64,000 nucleotides of DNA from Archaeoglobaceae archaeon (GCA_027028145.1 JALVJV010000006.1:1-64000), one strand, 5' to 3'; counted from the first letter of the stretch, positions 25,570 to 36,077 are shown. Notes: generated from the letters alone by a model not told the origin. Program-made: numbers and translations.

Positions 25570-26129
25570 GCTCCCACCATTATCTTTTCTTTAACTTCTT
25601 CAACATGCTGAGGTAATTCGGAAGGTTTCAAACCCCTCTTCTCATATTCGGTAAACCTTTCGGGAGCCATCTCGTAGTATTGCGCAATGTGCTCACCCCT
25701 GATGCGTGAATCATCCGGCAGAACTTCCGGGCTGTGCGGAACCTCCAATCCGGCTTCGACGGCCCCTCTGAGCACCGCGAACACTCTTCCACCCCTCGTC
25801 GGCGTATGCAACCCTATGTCGAGGACGGCTTCCTTGATCCCTTTCTCCAAAGCCTTCTTGCCGACGAGCAATCCCGTCAGATAGGCGGCTGGAGTGTTGT
25901 TCAGATCGCCCTTCCATCCGTATTTGGTGAGCATCGATGAGTCCACTCCCACTAAAACTCTGTCACCGTCGGGATGGTATTCTATAATCTGAGCGATGAC
26001 CCTTTTATTCGTAATCCTAACGACGAGTCTCGGCTTCCTCGATAGGAGTAGTTTCAGCCTCTTCCTGTAGTTAGTCTTGCCCTCCCTCCTTCTTCTGTAA
26101 GGAACCTTATATCTCGGACCTTTAGCCAT
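25566..26129 (-). CDS. rplR: Ribosomal protein uL18
   Basis: A 5S rRNA-binding protein, 187 residues, the longer archaeal/eukaryotic form with a C-terminal extension ([19 protein letters not shown]). The N-terminal [18 protein letters not shown] is strongly basic. It begins one base after the eL19 stop and overlaps uS5. Confidence 0.96.
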   Translation of the reverse strand: MAKGPRYKVPYRRRREGKTNYRKRLKLLLSRKPRLVVRITNKRVIAQIIEYHPDGDRVLVGVDSSMLTKYGWKGDLNNTPAAYLTGLLVGKKALEKGIKEAVLDIGLHTPTRGGRVFAVLRGAVEAGLEVPHSPEVLPDDSRIRGEHIAQYYEMAPERFTEYEKRGLKPSELPQHVEEVKEKIMVGA

Positions 26130-26130
26130 T

Positions 26131-26592
26131 TCACGCCACCTCTTCCTTCTTAATCAAACCCTGAGCTTCGAGATAAGCGTTCAGATGCGATACGCTCCTG
26201 AACTCCCCACCCTTCGCCTTCATGTAAAGCATCCTGTAAGTTCTCCTATCGATGATACCCTTATCCCTAAGATACCTCAGCCTCCTCCTCAAAGCTCTGA
26301 TCCTTAATATCCAAGCCTCCTTCCTCGAAAGCCTTGCAGTCTTCTTACCCTTCCTGCTTCCGTGTCCCCTTCTTCTGCCCTTCCTCTTCTGAGCCTTTAT
26401 CTTGTTGATTCTAACCCTACAAACCCCCTTAACGGGCTTCCTCTTTATGAGTCCCTGCTCGATTAGATTTCGTATATCCTCCTTCGTCGCGGCTGAAGCA
26501 ATCTCGTCCAATGCCGATGGATCGAACCAGACCCTGTTCATCCCACACTTCAAAATCTGAGCGGCTAAACGCCTCTGCAGTCTCAAATCCAT
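26131..26592 (-). CDS. rpl19e: Ribosomal protein eL19
   Basis: A 153-residue protein found only in archaea and eukaryotes. [18 protein letters not shown] begins the globular part, followed by the long basic helix with [19 protein letters not shown]. The start at 26592 is chosen over upstream in-frame ATGs because GGTGATGG lies just before it. Confidence 0.96.
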   Translation of the reverse strand: MDLRLQRRLAAQILKCGMNRVWFDPSALDEIASAATKEDIRNLIEQGLIKRKPVKGVCRVRINKIKAQKRKGRRRGHGSRKGKKTARLSRKEAWILRIRALRRRLRYLRDKGIIDRRTYRMLYMKAKGGEFRSVSHLNAYLEAQGLIKKEEVA

Positions 26593-26597
26593 AACCA

Positions 26598-26996
26598 TCA
26601 CCTTGATGACGGATTGAGGATCTTGATACCCAACTCCTTAGCCTTCTCCTCGATCATCAACCTCTTCTTCATACCGACGGATGATGCAATCCTTACAGCC
26701 TGCCTCTCCGGATTGACCTTCTCCAAATCCTTAACGTTGTAAACCAACACCTCTTCGTAGCCGGACGGATGCAGACCTCTAACCGCTTTGGGCGATCCGA
26801 AGCCGATGCTGACGAGTATTCTGCCACTCCACTTTCCTCCTACTCTCTCCCTCCACTTGTTGTGCAGTCCCTTCGGTCTCCTCCAGCCCTTATCTCTCAA
26901 CCTGAGCTTCTTGTGGGCTTCGAAATGCCTGAATTCCGGCTTTCTCGCCTTCTGCCTTCTCCTAACCTTAAGCAGTCTCGCGATCTCCTTATCCAT
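26598..26996 (-). CDS. rpl32e: Ribosomal protein eL32
   Basis: A 132-residue archaeal/eukaryotic large-subunit protein. Recognisable are FRHFEAHKKLRLRDKGWRRP, a KGLHNKWR segment and VGGKWSGRILVSIGFGSPK. GAGGTGATGC precedes the ATG at 26996. It lies between uL6 and eL19 as in other euryarchaea. Confidence 0.96.
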   Translation of the reverse strand: MDKEIARLLKVRRRQKARKPEFRHFEAHKKLRLRDKGWRRPKGLHNKWRERVGGKWSGRILVSIGFGSPKAVRGLHPSGYEEVLVYNVKDLEKVNPERQAVRIASSVGMKKRLMIEEKAKELGIKILNPSSR

Positions 26997-27006
26997 ATGC
27001 ATCACC

Positions 27007-27546
27007 TCACTTCGGCTTCTCGACTATGTAAATCCCGTCCTGAAAAACTCTCGGATCCAACCTCTTGATCTTCGTAGCCTGTTCAAGGTTTGCAGCCGTC
27101 TGCCCGCACTCCTCCTTATCTATACCCTTAACCGTTATCTCCTGCCCCTTAATCTCGACCTTAGCCCTTCCCACTATTTTTGCCCTTCTGGGATGCTTCT
27201 CTCCTAGGAAGTTCTCTATTATGACTTCGTCACCCTCAACCCTGACCTTTATCGGGAAGTGAGCGTAAACCACCTTGAGCTTATACTCAAAACCTTCGGT
27301 AACTCCCTTAATCAGATTCCTTATATGCGCCCAGAACGTTCCGACCATAGCCTTAAGCCTTCTCCTGTCCTCCTTTGCGTAAATCCTGATAGCACCATTG
27401 GTTTTTTCGATGTAAACCCCTCTGAACTTCAGAAATCTGGAGTTCTCACCCAAGGGCCCTTTTGCCGTGATCGTGTAACCCTTTGCGGTGTCGCCTTCAA
27501 CAGTCACTTCCACGTTCTCTGGAATCGGAACGACCCTTTCTATCAT
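27007..27546 (-). CDS. rplF: Ribosomal protein uL6
   Basis: A 179-residue large-subunit protein near the factor-binding centre. The two-domain pattern starts [15 protein letters not shown], with [11 protein letters not shown] at the rRNA-contact loop. A longer in-frame reading to 27624 runs back over the uS8 gene; the ATG at 27546 has GGTGATGG and is the start used here. Confidence 0.96.
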   Translation of the reverse strand: MIERVVPIPENVEVTVEGDTAKGYTITAKGPLGENSRFLKFRGVYIEKTNGAIRIYAKEDRRRLKAMVGTFWAHIRNLIKGVTEGFEYKLKVVYAHFPIKVRVEGDEVIIENFLGEKHPRRAKIVGRAKVEIKGQEITVKGIDKEECGQTAANLEQATKIKRLDPRVFQDGIYIVEKPK

Positions 27547-27556
27547 GACCATCACC

Positions 27557-27946
27557 TCAGTAGACGTAAGCAAGTAGAACACCACCCAAACCGAGCTCTC
27601 TCGCCTCCTTTTGAGACATAACACCTTTGGTGGTGGATACGATCAATATGCCGAAATCTCTCGCCGGGAGATACCTCTTCTCGAACTTCTCGTATTCAGT
27701 TCTCTTCACAGAGAACCTCGGTCTAATAGCTCCGCAGTCGTTTATCCTTCCGCAGAGCTCCACGATGAACTTACCGCCTCTGTGATTTTCGACGTATTCG
27801 AAGCCCTTTATGTATCCGTGCTCCTTCATAACTTTGAGAACGTTACCTATGAGCTTCGAAGCCGGCTTAACTTCACACTTGTTCTTTCCGACTCTTTCGG
27901 CGTTCTTTATAGCGGACATCGCATCGGATAGCGGATCTACTGACAT
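27557..27946 (-). CDS. rpsH: Ribosomal protein uS8
   Basis: A 129-residue 16S rRNA-binding protein of the 30S platform. [18 protein letters not shown] begins the first domain; the C-terminal domain includes [25 protein letters not shown] precedes the start. It follows uS14 closely. Confidence 0.97.
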   Translation of the reverse strand: MSVDPLSDAMSAIKNAERVGKNKCEVKPASKLIGNVLKVMKEHGYIKGFEYVENHRGGKFIVELCGRINDCGAIRPRFSVKRTEYEKFEKRYLPARDFGILIVSTTKGVMSQKEARELGLGGVLLAYVY

Positions 27947-27955
27947 GCTATCACC

Positions 27956-28111
27956 TCACCAGAGCTTCTTAAATCCCAATTCCGAAGCAACCTCTCTAAA
28001 GCACTGCCTGCAGAGATACAACCCGTATTTTCTGATCAAGCCCCTCTTCCTTCCGCATCTCCTACACCTGTTCGCCCCTCTGCCGAACTTCTTCTTCTGT
28101 TCCTTCTCCAT
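27956..28111 (-). CDS. rpsN: Ribosomal protein uS14 (zinc-binding)
   Basis: A 51-residue protein that is easy to miss because of its size. It has the zinc ribbon C16-x2-C19 and C34-x2-C37 ([20 protein letters not shown]) of the archaeal type Z protein, which helps fold the 30S head. Two adjacent ATGs exist (28114, 28111). GGAGGTGG ends only two bases before the first, so the second has better spacing. The start overlaps the uL5 stop by one base. Confidence 0.95.
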   Translation of the reverse strand: MEKEQKKKFGRGANRCRRCGRKRGLIRKYGLYLCRQCFREVASELGFKKLW

Positions 28112-28656
28112 CATACCACCTCCACGCCCAAACTCCTAAGCCACTCGATCGTTTCTTCTTTCGTTATCCTGTGCCTCTTTCCGATCTTGCTCCTGCACCT
28201 TCTCCTCCTTGCAACCCTGTAGCCTCTTCTCTTCAATACTACGCAGATGTCCATTCCGAAGATACCGATGTCGGGATCGTAATCAACTCCCGGCAGATCT
28301 ATGTGCTCGGCAATGCCGAAGGAGAAGTTTCCGTCGTTTATAGATCTCGCGCTGAGTTTGAACTCCTTAACCTTTAAAGCATCCATGAGGAACTTCATGG
28401 CCTTCTCTCCCCTAAGCGTAACCTTGACACCTATGGCTTCACCCCTTCTGATTCCGAAGTTCTTGATCGTCTGGGTTGCGTAGGTTATAGCTGGCTTCTG
28501 TCCGGTAAGCTGTTCGAGTAACTTCACAGCCCTCTTGTGTCTCTCTCCACTTTCTCCGACTCCGATGTTGATAACTACCTTGTCAATGAGGATCTCCCTC
28601 ATCGGGTTATCGTCCTTCTTTTTCTTCTCGGTTTTCTCAACTGCTACAGCCTGCAT
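28111..28656 (-). CDS. rplE: Ribosomal protein uL5
   Basis: A 181-residue protein that binds 5S rRNA and the P-site tRNA side of the 50S. The core begins [19 protein letters not shown] after an 18-residue Lys-rich leader, and includes [17 protein letters not shown]. An internal start at the Met before REIL is possible, but the ATG at 28656 is closest to the eS4 gene and has a G-rich upstream stretch. Confidence 0.95.
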   Translation of the reverse strand: MQAVAVEKTEKKKKDDNPMREILIDKVVINIGVGESGERHKRAVKLLEQLTGQKPAITYATQTIKNFGIRRGEAIGVKVTLRGEKAMKFLMDALKVKEFKLSARSINDGNFSFGIAEHIDLPGVDYDPDIGIFGMDICVVLKRRGYRVARRRRCRSKIGKRHRITKEETIEWLRSLGVEVV

Positions 28657-28659
28657 TCT

Positions 28660-29361
28660 TTACACCCCCAGATCGATCACCGGTTTGTCGGAGTCCTTCT
28701 TACCGATCACGAACACGTAATCCTCAATCGTCGTGAACTCTCCCTTTTCCGATTCAACCGTAACTAAGTTCGGTGCCGAGCTTCTTACGATCTTGTAGTC
28801 CTTTATTCTACCGATCTCACCGGCGTGACCGCCGCCGGTAACCATCACCAAAGCTCCGATCTCGAACTTGAGGTGATCGATTATCTTCTTCTCCGGAATC
28901 GTCATCAGAATGCTGTCCTTCGTCTTGTATTCGTTTCCTGCAAGGATGTTCGTTCCGTCGAACAGATTCAACTGGATCTTGCCGCCTCTAACCATGGTCT
29001 TGTTAACTATCTTGTATAGCTTGACGTTGTCGTCCTCGATCTCTATCGGCACGTATCTTCCTTTTTCATCGAATACGATCCTGTAGCTCTTGTCGAGCTT
29101 GGGGATCTTGATCACGTCGAACAACCCAACGGGGAATTTGTAGTCCTTCCTCGGAACTCCATCGACGAGTATCTCGCCGGCGGCAATTATCCTCCTCGCC
29201 TCTCTTGCAGTATCGGCAAGCTGGAGGTAGTCCCTCACTATTATGAGCAGAGGAATGGCATACTTGTTGTGCGGCCCAGGCGAAGGCTTAACCACCCACC
29301 TTCCGCCGCTCTTCCTCGGAATCTTATACGTTTTCGGAGCGGACAACCTCTTCTGGTGCAT
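28660..29361 (-). CDS. rps4e: Ribosomal protein eS4
   Basis: A 233-residue archaeal/eukaryotic small-subunit protein. It has an S4-like RNA-binding segment (LADTAREARRIIAAGEILVDG), a central domain and a KOW motif (GALVMVTGGGHAGEIGRIKDY). The start at 29361 (MHQKRLSAPKTY) is preceded by GTGATG; upstream in-frame codons at 29367 and 29370 would overlap it. Confidence 0.96.
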   Translation of the reverse strand: MHQKRLSAPKTYKIPRKSGGRWVVKPSPGPHNKYAIPLLIIVRDYLQLADTAREARRIIAAGEILVDGVPRKDYKFPVGLFDVIKIPKLDKSYRIVFDEKGRYVPIEIEDDNVKLYKIVNKTMVRGGKIQLNLFDGTNILAGNEYKTKDSILMTIPEKKIIDHLKFEIGALVMVTGGGHAGEIGRIKDYKIVRSSAPNLVTVESEKGEFTTIEDYVFVIGKKDSDKPVIDLGV

Positions 29362-29366
29362 GGGCA

Positions 29367-29732
29367 TCACTTCCTCTCCAACATCTTCTTCCTAACCTCA
29401 TCAACCTCTCCCAACTCGATGATCATGACGTTCGAAGGGTGAATGGGGATGTAAACTTCCGTTCCGTCCGCCTTGGTTTGGGTTACACCGTCAACGTAAA
29501 TCCTGAGCTTCTTCATATCCACTTCGACAACCTTACCTTCGTGACCTTTGAATTCACCCCTCATTATCCTAACCTTGTCCCCCTTCCTGACTCTAATCGC
29601 CCTCTTTCCGTATTTCTTCCTGAGCTCTTTGGATAAAGTTGCATGAAGCAACCTATGTCTCTCGTGGAGCTTCGATGTCTTGAACAGCCATCTCCTCCAC
29701 TTCCTCGGCTGTTTTGATTTTGGAATCGCCAT
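29367..29732 (-). CDS. rplX: Ribosomal protein uL24
   Basis: A 121-residue protein that starts 50S assembly. The KOW motif is VRKGDKVRIMRGEFKGHEGKV (read as two parts), preceded by the archaeal N-terminal segment QPRKWRRWLFKTSKLHERH. GAGGTGGTT lies before the start. The stop overlaps the region just before eS4. Confidence 0.96.
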   Translation of the reverse strand: MAIPKSKQPRKWRRWLFKTSKLHERHRLLHATLSKELRKKYGKRAIRVRKGDKVRIMRGEFKGHEGKVVEVDMKKLRIYVDGVTQTKADGTEVYIPIHPSNVMIIELGEVDEVRKKMLERK

Positions 29733-29741
29733 ACAACCACC

Positions 29742-30140
29742 TCACACTATTATTGAAGCTATCGAACCTATCTTGGGAAACCTCTCCGCAGCTTCCCTCG
29801 CCACCGGCCCTCTTATCTCGGAACCCTTAGGATTTCCCTTATCGTCGGTGATTACAGCGGCGTTGTCTTCAAACTTAACGCGGGTTCCGTCCGGTCTTCT
29901 GTATTCCTTCCTCTGCCTGATTATAACGGCGTAGTGAACCTGCTTTCTGATGTCAGGCGTCCCCTTCTTCACGGTCACAACTACGATGTCCCCGACTCCC
30001 GCGGCCGGATACCTCCTCCTAACACCCTTGTAACCCTTAACTGCGATGATCTCAAGTTCTCTCGCACCGGTGTTGTCGGCACATACCAACCTCGCTCCTG
30101 TAGGCAAGCACCTCGGAACTTCAGCCCTGATCGCCTTCAC
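29742..30140 (-). CDS. rplN: Ribosomal protein uL14
   Basis: A 132-residue five-stranded barrel protein. [21 protein letters not shown] is the conserved N-terminal signature, here read as [12 protein letters not shown] and LEIIAVKG. The start is GTG at 30140, set by GGAGGTGG six bases upstream, and overlaps the end of uS17 by 20 bases. Confidence 0.96.
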   Translation of the reverse strand: MKAIRAEVPRCLPTGARLVCADNTGARELEIIAVKGYKGVRRRYPAAGVGDIVVVTVKKGTPDIRKQVHYAVIIRQRKEYRRPDGTRVKFEDNAAVITDDKGNPKGSEIRGPVAREAAERFPKIGSIASIIV

Positions 30141-30459
30141 GCTTAACCACCTCCACTATAACGAAGCTCTTCGTCTTGCTGATGGGTCTGCATTCCGCAA
30201 TAGTCACTATATCCCCCGGCTTGGCGTTTATGCAAGGCGGATTGTGTGCGTGGATCTTCGATCTCCTCTTCAGATACCTCTCGTATTTTTTAACGTATCT
30301 TATGAGCTCCCTTTCAACCACTGCAGTCTTCTCGTAAGTTTTGACGACCTTTCCGGTTAGAATCTGACCCCTAACCCTTAAATCCCCGTGGAACGGACAA
30401 TTCTTATCGTCGCATTCCCTTTCGGGCGGTTTGACGTCTATACCGATATCCTTCACCAT
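30121..30459 (-). CDS. rpsQ: Ribosomal protein uS17
   Basis: A 112-residue 16S rRNA-binding OB-fold protein. The archaeal N-terminal part [19 protein letters not shown] contains two Cys, and the core includes [18 protein letters not shown]. It overlaps the RNase P gene by seven bases at its start and uL14 at its end. Confidence 0.96.
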   Translation of the reverse strand: MVKDIGIDVKPPERECDDKNCPFHGDLRVRGQILTGKVVKTYEKTAVVERELIRYVKKYERYLKRRSKIHAHNPPCINAKPGDIVTIAECRPISKTKSFVIVEVVKREGDQG

Positions 30460-30752
30460 AACCTAACACCCTTCGCCCTTTTTAACATGAGTATTCCCTT
30501 CTTGATCCTATCTTCCGGCCTAAACGCTATCAGGTCGCCTTTTACCCTCAACACCTTTCCCCCGAATTTAACCCTGAAGGTTCTACCTTTCTTAACCACG
30601 ATTTTTAAACCTTTTTCCGTCTTGATCTTGAGGGTATTCATGGTTTCGTCGACCACGATACCTTTAATTCCGATCTCGGAAGGATTAGGAGAATCGACAA
30701 CCTCAACCTCCAATCCGATCCACTCGTGAGCTAAAATAAATTCTGGTCTCAT
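30453..30752 (-). CDS. rnp1: Ribonuclease P protein component 1 (Rpp29/Pop4)
   Basis: A 99-residue Sm-like barrel protein of archaeal RNase P, which removes 5' leaders from pre-t[23 protein letters not shown], then [13 protein letters not shown], is the family pattern. Its place between uL29 and uS17 is the standard archaeal arrangement. A translation factor SUI1 gene sometimes found here is absent. It overlaps both neighbours. Confidence 0.95.
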   Translation of the reverse strand: MRPEFILAHEWIGLEVEVVDSPNPSEIGIKGIVVDETMNTLKIKTEKGLKIVVKKGRTFRVKFGGKVLRVKGDLIAFRPEDRIKKGILMLKRAKGVRLW

Positions 30753-30946
30753 ACCTTATACCCTTCCTCCCTCAAAGCCGTCTTTATCCTCGCTATGTCC
30801 TTCCTTACATTCCTTATAGCCATGGGATTCTCCAAAGAACCTCCGGATCTGACCATAGTTCTGAGTCTGATGAGCTCCAATTCGAGCTCTCTCAACTTCT
30901 TCAGCTTCTCCTCCCTACTCATCTTTCTGATTTCGTCCATCTTCAT
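30749..30946 (-). CDS. rpmC: Ribosomal protein uL29
   Basis: A 65-residue two-helix protein at the peptide exit tunnel. IRKMSREEKLKKLRELELEL and RNVRKDIARIKTAL show the usual helices. The ATG at 30946 has GGAGGGTG seven bases upstream; the ATG at 30940 would be farther. It overlaps uS3 by four bases. Confidence 0.94.
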   Translation of the reverse strand: MKMDEIRKMSREEKLKKLRELELELIRLRTMVRSGGSLENPMAIRNVRKDIARIKTALREEGYKV

Positions 30947-31644
30947 TGTCCTTCACCCTCCTTACTTTCAGTCTGTTCAGCTTCGGTCTCAACCTGCTCT
31001 GCTGGAGCTTCACCCAAGATCTGGGCTTTCAGTGCTTCGAGTTCCTCCTTGCCGACCTCCTTCACCCTGAACTCGTCCGGAAGCTCAACGTCAGGCGGGA
31101 TTATTCGAACGCTTACGCCGTAAACACCCAACTTCTTGATGGCTATGTCGAATCCCTTTCTAACCAATTCGTAAGCCGGATCGCCCGTGTGTATCATCGT
31201 TCCAGCTACGAACTTCTCAGTTCTGGCTCTTTCGCTTGTCAGCTTACCGCTGATCTCTATCTCACAGCCCTTAGCTCCAGCCTCCATAATTCTGTATAGG
31301 AACCTGTAACCAGCTCTTCTGAAATACCATCCCCTCTCAAGTGCCCTTGCGAGAAGTGTAGCCATCAGCTGGGCGTTGAATTCCGGCTTCTCCACCTCGT
31401 CAACGCTTATCTGCGGATTGTCCAAGCCGAACTCCTTGAGCTTCTCCTGAAGCATCCTTATCCTTCTTCCGCCCTTTCCTATCACTAATCCCGGTCTTTC
31501 GACGAATAAGCTTACTTGAGTTCCCAAAGGCGTTCTCAAGATGTCGACTCCGCCGAATCCGGCGTTTCTCACTTCCTCTTTGAGCCACTCTTTAACTTGA
31601 AGCTTAGTTATCCTATCCCTTATGAACTTCCTCTCCACAGCCAT
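30943..31644 (-). CDS. rpsC: Ribosomal protein uS3
   Basis: A 233-residue protein at the mRNA entry site. It has a KH domain (VERPGLVIGKGGRRIRML) and a C-terminal domain (RIIPPDVELPDEF), with a Glu/Gln-rich acidic tail typical of archaeal forms. The ATG at 31644 (MAVERKF) has GGTGAG five bases upstream; a GTG at 31653 was rejected. Confidence 0.96.
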   Translation of the reverse strand: MAVERKFIRDRITKLQVKEWLKEEVRNAGFGGVDILRTPLGTQVSLFVERPGLVIGKGGRRIRMLQEKLKEFGLDNPQISVDEVEKPEFNAQLMATLLARALERGWYFRRAGYRFLYRIMEAGAKGCEIEISGKLTSERARTEKFVAGTMIHTGDPAYELVRKGFDIAIKKLGVYGVSVRIIPPDVELPDEFRVKEVGKEELEALKAQILGEAPAEQVETEAEQTESKEGEGQ

Positions 31645-31645
31645 G

Positions 31646-32113
31646 CTACTCACCCCTAACTTCGGCTACGAATTCTACAGTTGTAAGTTGCTGGAATTTA
31701 GGCGTAGCCCTTCCAAAGGCACGGGGCATATACTTCTTGATCACCCTACCCTTCTTAGCCTGAGCGTGGACTATCACGAGCTTATCAACATCAAGCCCCT
31801 TGTATTCGGCGTTTGCTTCCAGATTCTTCAGAACCTTCAGAATGAACTTAGCCGCCTTCTGCGGATACCTTCCCGCATACCACTTGTGAAGCCCGTGCTT
31901 ATGGGCAACCTTCTTCTTATACCTCTTGAACGGGATCGGTTTTCTCAGAGCTATAACGTCCTCCAAGATCTTCTTAGCCTCCTCGATCTTCTTTCCTCTA
32001 AGCTCTCTACAGATCTCCACAGCATGCTTGAAGCTTATCGGCATCTCGTAGCCCATAGCCTTTGCGGCTTTCGTCTCATCAGCCGGCTGATAGGAATACT
32101 TTATGCGAGCCAT
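31646..32113 (-). CDS. rplV: Ribosomal protein uL22
   Basis: A 155-residue protein lining the exit tunnel. It begins MARIKYSYQPADETKAAKA, and the C-terminal part contains VIVHAQAKKGRVIKKYMPRA, with the loop close to the tunnel constriction. The stop is directly before uS3. Confidence 0.96.
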   Translation of the reverse strand: MARIKYSYQPADETKAAKAMGYEMPISFKHAVEICRELRGKKIEEAKKILEDVIALRKPIPFKRYKKKVAHKHGLHKWYAGRYPQKAAKFILKVLKNLEANAEYKGLDVDKLVIVHAQAKKGRVIKKYMPRAFGRATPKFQQLTTVEFVAEVRGE

Positions 32114-32123
32114 TAGACCACCT

Positions 32124-32525
32124 CTACTTCAGCGGAACGAACTTACTGCTTCTCGTAGCTCCGACACCGGGGCCAGAGTGCTTTTCGAATCTTCTCGTTA
32201 GAGCGAACTCGCCGAGGCGGTGTCCTATCATTTCGGGCTTTATCTCAACTTTGACGAACTCCTTGCCGTTGTGGATGTAGATCGTCTTACCGACCATCTC
32301 CGGCAGAACTATCATATCCCTGCAGTGTGTTCTTGCCCAGCCCTTCTTCCTCAGCTTTCTTAGTAGCTTCAGCTCCTGCTCCGTAAACCCCCTCTTTATC
32401 TTCCTCCTCTCCCTTGCTGGCAAAAGCTCGGCTATCTGCTCCAAACTCATCTTCTGCAACTCTTCCAACGTGTAACCACGATACCTGAACTCCTTCGGAC
32501 GGGTTATCTTACTCTTCAGCGCCAT
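32124..32525 (-). CDS. rpsS: Ribosomal protein uS19
   Basis: A 133-residue 30S head protein of the archaeal form with an N-terminal extension ([16 protein letters not shown]). The core ends [20 protein letters not shown]. The start at 32525 follows GGAGGTGG. A TATA-like stretch at 32561-32570 upstream could be an internal promoter. Confidence 0.96.
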   Translation of the reverse strand: MALKSKITRPKEFRYRGYTLEELQKMSLEQIAELLPARERRKIKRGFTEQELKLLRKLRKKGWARTHCRDMIVLPEMVGKTIYIHNGKEFVKVEIKPEMIGHRLGEFALTRRFEKHSGPGVGATRSSKFVPLK

Positions 32526-32560
32526 ACACACCACCTCCTAAACCGTTAGCATGAGACGAA

Positions 32561-32570
32561 TAAATATATA
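32561..32570 (-). promoter_or_regulatory. Possible internal promoter before uS19
   Basis: The 48-base gap between uL2 and uS19 is the longest inside the ribosomal run. The coding strand reads TATATATTTA here, which would start transcription at about 32539, just ahead of the GGAGGTGG of uS19. Position and composition fit a second promoter for the distal genes. Confidence 0.35.
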
Positions 32571-32573
32571 AAG

Positions 32574-33290
32574 TTACTTCCTGATACCTGTTCTCCTCGC
32601 GGCAATGCTTCCAACCTTCCTGCCGGGAGGAGCGTTCCTGCTGACGGTCTTAGGTCTTCCGACGTGCTGGTGTTTACCTCCACCGAACGGGTGATCCACC
32701 GCGTTCATCGCAACTCCCCTTACACGCGGCCACTTCGCGGCTTTGCTCTTCATCTTGTGGAACTTCTTACCGGCTTTTACGAACGGCTTATCCGTTCTCC
32801 CTCCTCCAGCGACGACGCCTATCGTAGCTCTGCACTTCGGATCGAGCCACTTGAGCTTACCGGAAGGAAGCTGAACGAGAACTCTATCTTCTTCGTGCGC
32901 GACGAGTATCGCATAAGTTCCGCTGGCTCTCGCAAACTTACCGCCATCCCCCGGCTGGTTCTCGATGTTGCATATCGGAGTTCCTTCGGGAATGTTTTTC
33001 AGATAAGTAGTGTTTCCGGGCTTTATTTCGACGTTTTCTCCGGCCTCTATTACGTCTCCAACTCCCAAGCCTTCTGTGGCGAGGACGTATGTAGTTCCAC
33101 CATCTGGAAGCTTCACCAACGCAACCGGCCCGTTTCTTGCAGGATCGTGCTCGATGTCTATGACTTCGGCTTTGATCGTTTCGCCGGGCCTAAACCTTAG
33201 ATGCTTTATCTCAGCCTTATACTTGTGAGACGGAGCCCTGTAAGTGGGAGTTCCCCTTCCACGGTTTTGGGAAATGATACGCTTACCCAT
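32574..33290 (-). CDS. rplB: Ribosomal protein uL2
   Basis: A 238-residue protein at the subunit interface near the peptidyl transferase centre. The signature [20 protein letters not shown] contains the conserved His cluster. It begins [20 protein letters not shown], as in archaea. Confidence 0.97.
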   Translation of the reverse strand: MGKRIISQNRGRGTPTYRAPSHKYKAEIKHLRFRPGETIKAEVIDIEHDPARNGPVALVKLPDGGTTYVLATEGLGVGDVIEAGENVEIKPGNTTYLKNIPEGTPICNIENQPGDGGKFARASGTYAILVAHEEDRVLVQLPSGKLKWLDPKCRATIGVVAGGGRTDKPFVKAGKKFHKMKSKAAKWPRVRGVAMNAVDHPFGGGKHQHVGRPKTVSRNAPPGRKVGSIAARRTGIRK

Positions 33291-33300
33291 TCACACCACC

Positions 33301-33546
33301 TCAGAACACACCCAACTTCGAAAGTATCTCCTCAGCCGAATACTCCGGCTTAAGCTTTATGTAGGCTTTCTTCTCCCCTTTTGGCGTTATCAGCGTGTTT
33401 ACCTTCTCAACCTCGACGTTAAACAACCTCTCGATCTCCCTCTTTATGTCCGGCTTTTTAGCCCTTATATCGACTATAGCCGTCAAGACGTTCTTTTCAA
33501 GCAAGCTTACGGCTTTTTCCGTAACCAGAAAACATTTGATCAGCAT
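33301..33546 (-). CDS. rplW: Ribosomal protein uL23
   Basis: An 81-residue protein at the tunnel exit that docks SRP and other factors. [19 protein letters not shown] starts the fold, and [21 protein letters not shown] ends it (read as two parts). The ATG at 33546 has GAGGGG six bases upstream; that at 33552 has none. It overlaps uL4 by seven bases. Confidence 0.95.
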   Translation of the reverse strand: MLIKCFLVTEKAVSLLEKNVLTAIVDIRAKKPDIKREIERLFNVEVEKVNTLITPKGEKKAYIKLKPEYSAEEILSKLGVF

Positions 33547-34298
33547 AACCATCCCCTCAGATGCTCTATAGCCGATTTAGTCCAAACGGTCAATCTTCCT
33601 GCATGACAACCGGGAGCGAGCAATTCTACGTTCAGATCTTTAGCTAAAACAACATCCACACCGGGCAGATTCTTCGCCGCCTTCATTACTCCTTCGTCTT
33701 TGCCTACCACCAAGAGCACGCTCTTCTTTTGCACATACCTTCTGCCTCTCCTCTTACCCTTACCAGCCCTAACCCTCTTGGTGTCGGCGGACCTCTCAAC
33801 ATCCGCATAAACACCTATGGCTTTGAATACCTCAACTACCTCCTTCGTCTTCTTTAAGGACTGCAGATCGTCGACGACTATCTTCGGCAATTCTCCTTCG
33901 AATACGTGGTTTCTCGCTTTGACAAGCTCAGGATTAGCCGTAGCCGCTATGGCTGAACGCAAAGCCTTTCTCATCTCCTTCTTGTTTATCTTCTCCGCCC
34001 ACTTCTTCTGCGGCTTAGGGGGATGAGCCCTCCTTCCGCCAACGGCTTGCGGAACTACAACGGCTCTGCTCCCTATCTTCCATCTTGGAACTCTTGCATA
34101 TCCGTAACCCGGACCCCAGTTCTCCCATGCGTAGTCGAGTCCAGCCAACGGATTCGGCCCGTAAGGTTGTCTTCTGTGGCTTTGAATTGCAAGGACGGCT
34201 CTCTTTATTATGTCCGGTCTGAACTCCTCCTCAAATACTTCCGGAAGTTTTATCTCCTCCACAACTTCACCCTTCAAACTCAACACCTTAGCGATCAT
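33540..34298 (-). CDS. rplD: Ribosomal protein uL4
   Basis: A 252-residue protein with a long loop into the exit tunnel. The loop sequence [20 protein letters not shown] and the following [11 protein letters not shown] region are diagnostic of the archaeal/eukaryotic form. The third ATG (34298) is chosen for spacing after GGTGATC. Confidence 0.96.
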   Translation of the reverse strand: MIAKVLSLKGEVVEEIKLPEVFEEEFRPDIIKRAVLAIQSHRRQPYGPNPLAGLDYAWENWGPGYGYARVPRWKIGSRAVVVPQAVGGRRAHPPKPQKKWAEKINKKEMRKALRSAIAATANPELVKARNHVFEGELPKIVVDDLQSLKKTKEVVEVFKAIGVYADVERSADTKRVRAGKGKRRGRRYVQKKSVLLVVGKDEGVMKAAKNLPGVDVVLAKDLNVELLAPGCHAGRLTVWTKSAIEHLRGWLC

Positions 34299-34303
34299 CA
34301 TGA

Positions 34304-35302
34304 TCACCTACCCTGCTTCGAGGATGTGCTGATGTAGAGGACATTGATTCCCTCATAAACTACCTTCTGAGGTGGTCTGATCGCATCTCTCATCCTTATA
34401 AGCCTCTTAACCGGGCCGGGAACGCTACCGCTTACGAGCACGTAATCACTTCTAATCACACCGTAATGAACGAATCCGCCCTTTGGTGTGATCTCCTCCC
34501 CGTTTTCGCCGATCTTGATGATTCTCTTGTTGTATTCGGTTCTCTGGTGGAATCCCATCTGTCCGGCTTGCGGAACAGTCCATCTAACTCTGTGCGGAGT
34601 CCACGGGCCGAGGGTTCCTACTCTCCTGTGCTTAGAGCTCCTCGCATGCTTCGCATCCAATGTGATGACTCCCCATCTCTTCACCGGCCCCTGAAAACCT
34701 TTACCTTTCGTTATTGCTATAACATCTATCAGCGCTCCCTCCTGAAAGACCTCGGATATCCTTACTTCCTTTCCAAGCTTCGCTATTGCGTAATCGAGCA
34801 CCGCGTTGATGTCCGAGCCTCCGACCTTCTGTTCCATTACGTCTGGCACCTTCTTCGGAACTCCTGTGATCTTGTAGGGCTGGGTGTATGTTATAACCCT
34901 AACTTCGGCTATATCCTCGATCTCCCTCAGCTTATCTACATCCGGCGTCTTCTTCGGCAGGTTGAGCCTCCTGCCAAGATATTCGTCGAGTTCGTTCGTC
35001 CAAACCTCTCCGGCTATCTGCAAGCCGTAGGGGGTGTTCTTGTAAACCCTGATTCCCATAACCTTTAACGGCGGGCATTCGATCACTGTAACCGGCACAA
35101 CTATCTCTTCTCCGTAAGTCGGCGAGTTCTTCTTGTCGTCTATCATGATAACGTGGGTCATCCCAGCCTTGTAGCCGGCGAAACCCAACAGTTTAGGCTC
35201 TCCTTCGTAATCGGGCCAAGATCTAATGCGTGGAACGATACTGCTGGCTCTCTTTCTCGGACTGAATGCTAAAGATCCTCTCCTTGGTCTGCTATACTTC
35301 AT
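34304..35302 (-). CDS. rplC: Ribosomal protein uL3
   Basis: A 332-residue large-subunit protein of archaeal length. It begins [16 protein letters not shown], and the loop [12 protein letters not shown]-like stretch [18 protein letters not shown] reaches the peptidyl transferase centre. It overlaps the SPOUT methyltransferase gene by 11 bases. Confidence 0.97.
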   Translation of the reverse strand: MKYSRPRRGSLAFSPRKRASSIVPRIRSWPDYEGEPKLLGFAGYKAGMTHVIMIDDKKNSPTYGEEIVVPVTVIECPPLKVMGIRVYKNTPYGLQIAGEVWTNELDEYLGRRLNLPKKTPDVDKLREIEDIAEVRVITYTQPYKITGVPKKVPDVMEQKVGGSDINAVLDYAIAKLGKEVRISEVFQEGALIDVIAITKGKGFQGPVKRWGVITLDAKHARSSKHRRVGTLGPWTPHRVRWTVPQAGQMGFHQRTEYNKRIIKIGENGEEITPKGGFVHYGVIRSDYVLVSGSVPGPVKRLIRMRDAIRPPQKVVYEGINVLYISTSSKQGR

Positions 35303-36077
35303 CCAACCACCTCACCCAGTTCACTATCGCTAACGTAGCCAATACCGCCTCTTCCAATCTCACGGTCTCAACACCCTGCACGGGGATGGTATTCCAACAT
35401 TTAGCATCAAGCCTTATACCAAGCCTTTCGGCTATCTCAAATACCCCCTCCTCGGGGCTTCCGAATATTAGCGTTAGAGGGCTTTTCAACGTTTGCCTCA
35501 GATCATTCAGGCTTACCACTTCGCACTTACGCGATGTGACGACTACGTTATCTCTCCTAAGCACATCCTTAAGCTCGACCTTCCTAACTTTATATCCCCA
35601 ATACTCATCCGGTTCGGCTTCCTCAACTACCAACGGCTTCTTCGAACAGACCCTGACGGTCACGCGGGCGCCCCTCTTAAGCCGCTTTTTCGGCTTGAGG
35701 GACGCCAGGGCGTCGACACCTATATCCACCCAGCACGTGCCGTCAGGAGCAACCCGTCTAACGACCCCTTCTCTAATCTCACCGACTTTTAAATGTTTCG
35801 GCTTATGGGAAGGAATTCGCAGAGGCGGGAGAACACCGGCATACCGCAAAGAAGGCTTTATTGGAACGAGATACTTACGCAGATACTGGGGAGTCTCCAT
35901 GTATTCTAAGATGTCCTTGATTAAGTCGGATTCGTCTAACTTCGGATCGCGGTAGATGAGGATTTCGCTAACTCTGAAGATCGCACAAGCTCTCGCAATG
36001 ATCCCGACTTTAAACGTCTTGATCTTCGGATCTGTTTCGTTGATCAAGGCTGAAGAAGGTATGGCTATCGAGAGCAT
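35292..36077 (-). CDS. SPOUT-class RNA methyltransferase (PF02598 family)
   Basis: A 261-residue protein of the family that includes human SPOUT1/C9orf114, predicted RNA uridine methyltransferases. The N-terminal part begins [16 protein letters not shown], followed by [11 protein letters not shown] central OB-like insert ([19 protein letters not shown]) and the C-terminal trefoil-knot region with [18 protein letters not shown] and [18 protein letters not shown] give the SAM site. It heads the ribosomal operon; gtgtataaaaag at 36096-36107 is a TATA box placed for a leaderless start. Standard archaeal neighbour of uL3. Confidence 0.9.
   Translation of the reverse strand: MLSIAIPSSALINETDPKIKTFKVGIIARACAIFRVSEILIYRDPKLDESDLIKDILEYMETPQYLRKYLVPIKPSLRYAGVLPPLRIPSHKPKHLKVGEIREGVVRRVAPDGTCWVDIGVDALASLKPKKRLKRGARVTVRVCSKKPLVVEEAEPDEYWGYKVRKVELKDVLRRDNVVVTSRKCEVVSLNDLRQTLKSPLTLIFGSPEEGVFEIAERLGIRLDAKCWNTIPVQGVETVRLEEAVLATLAIVNWVRWLDEV

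Noticed and set aside
27546-27624. An N-terminal extension of uL6
   Set aside because: It runs back over the uS8 gene and precedes a good GGTGATGG site and a family-typical N-terminus at 27546.
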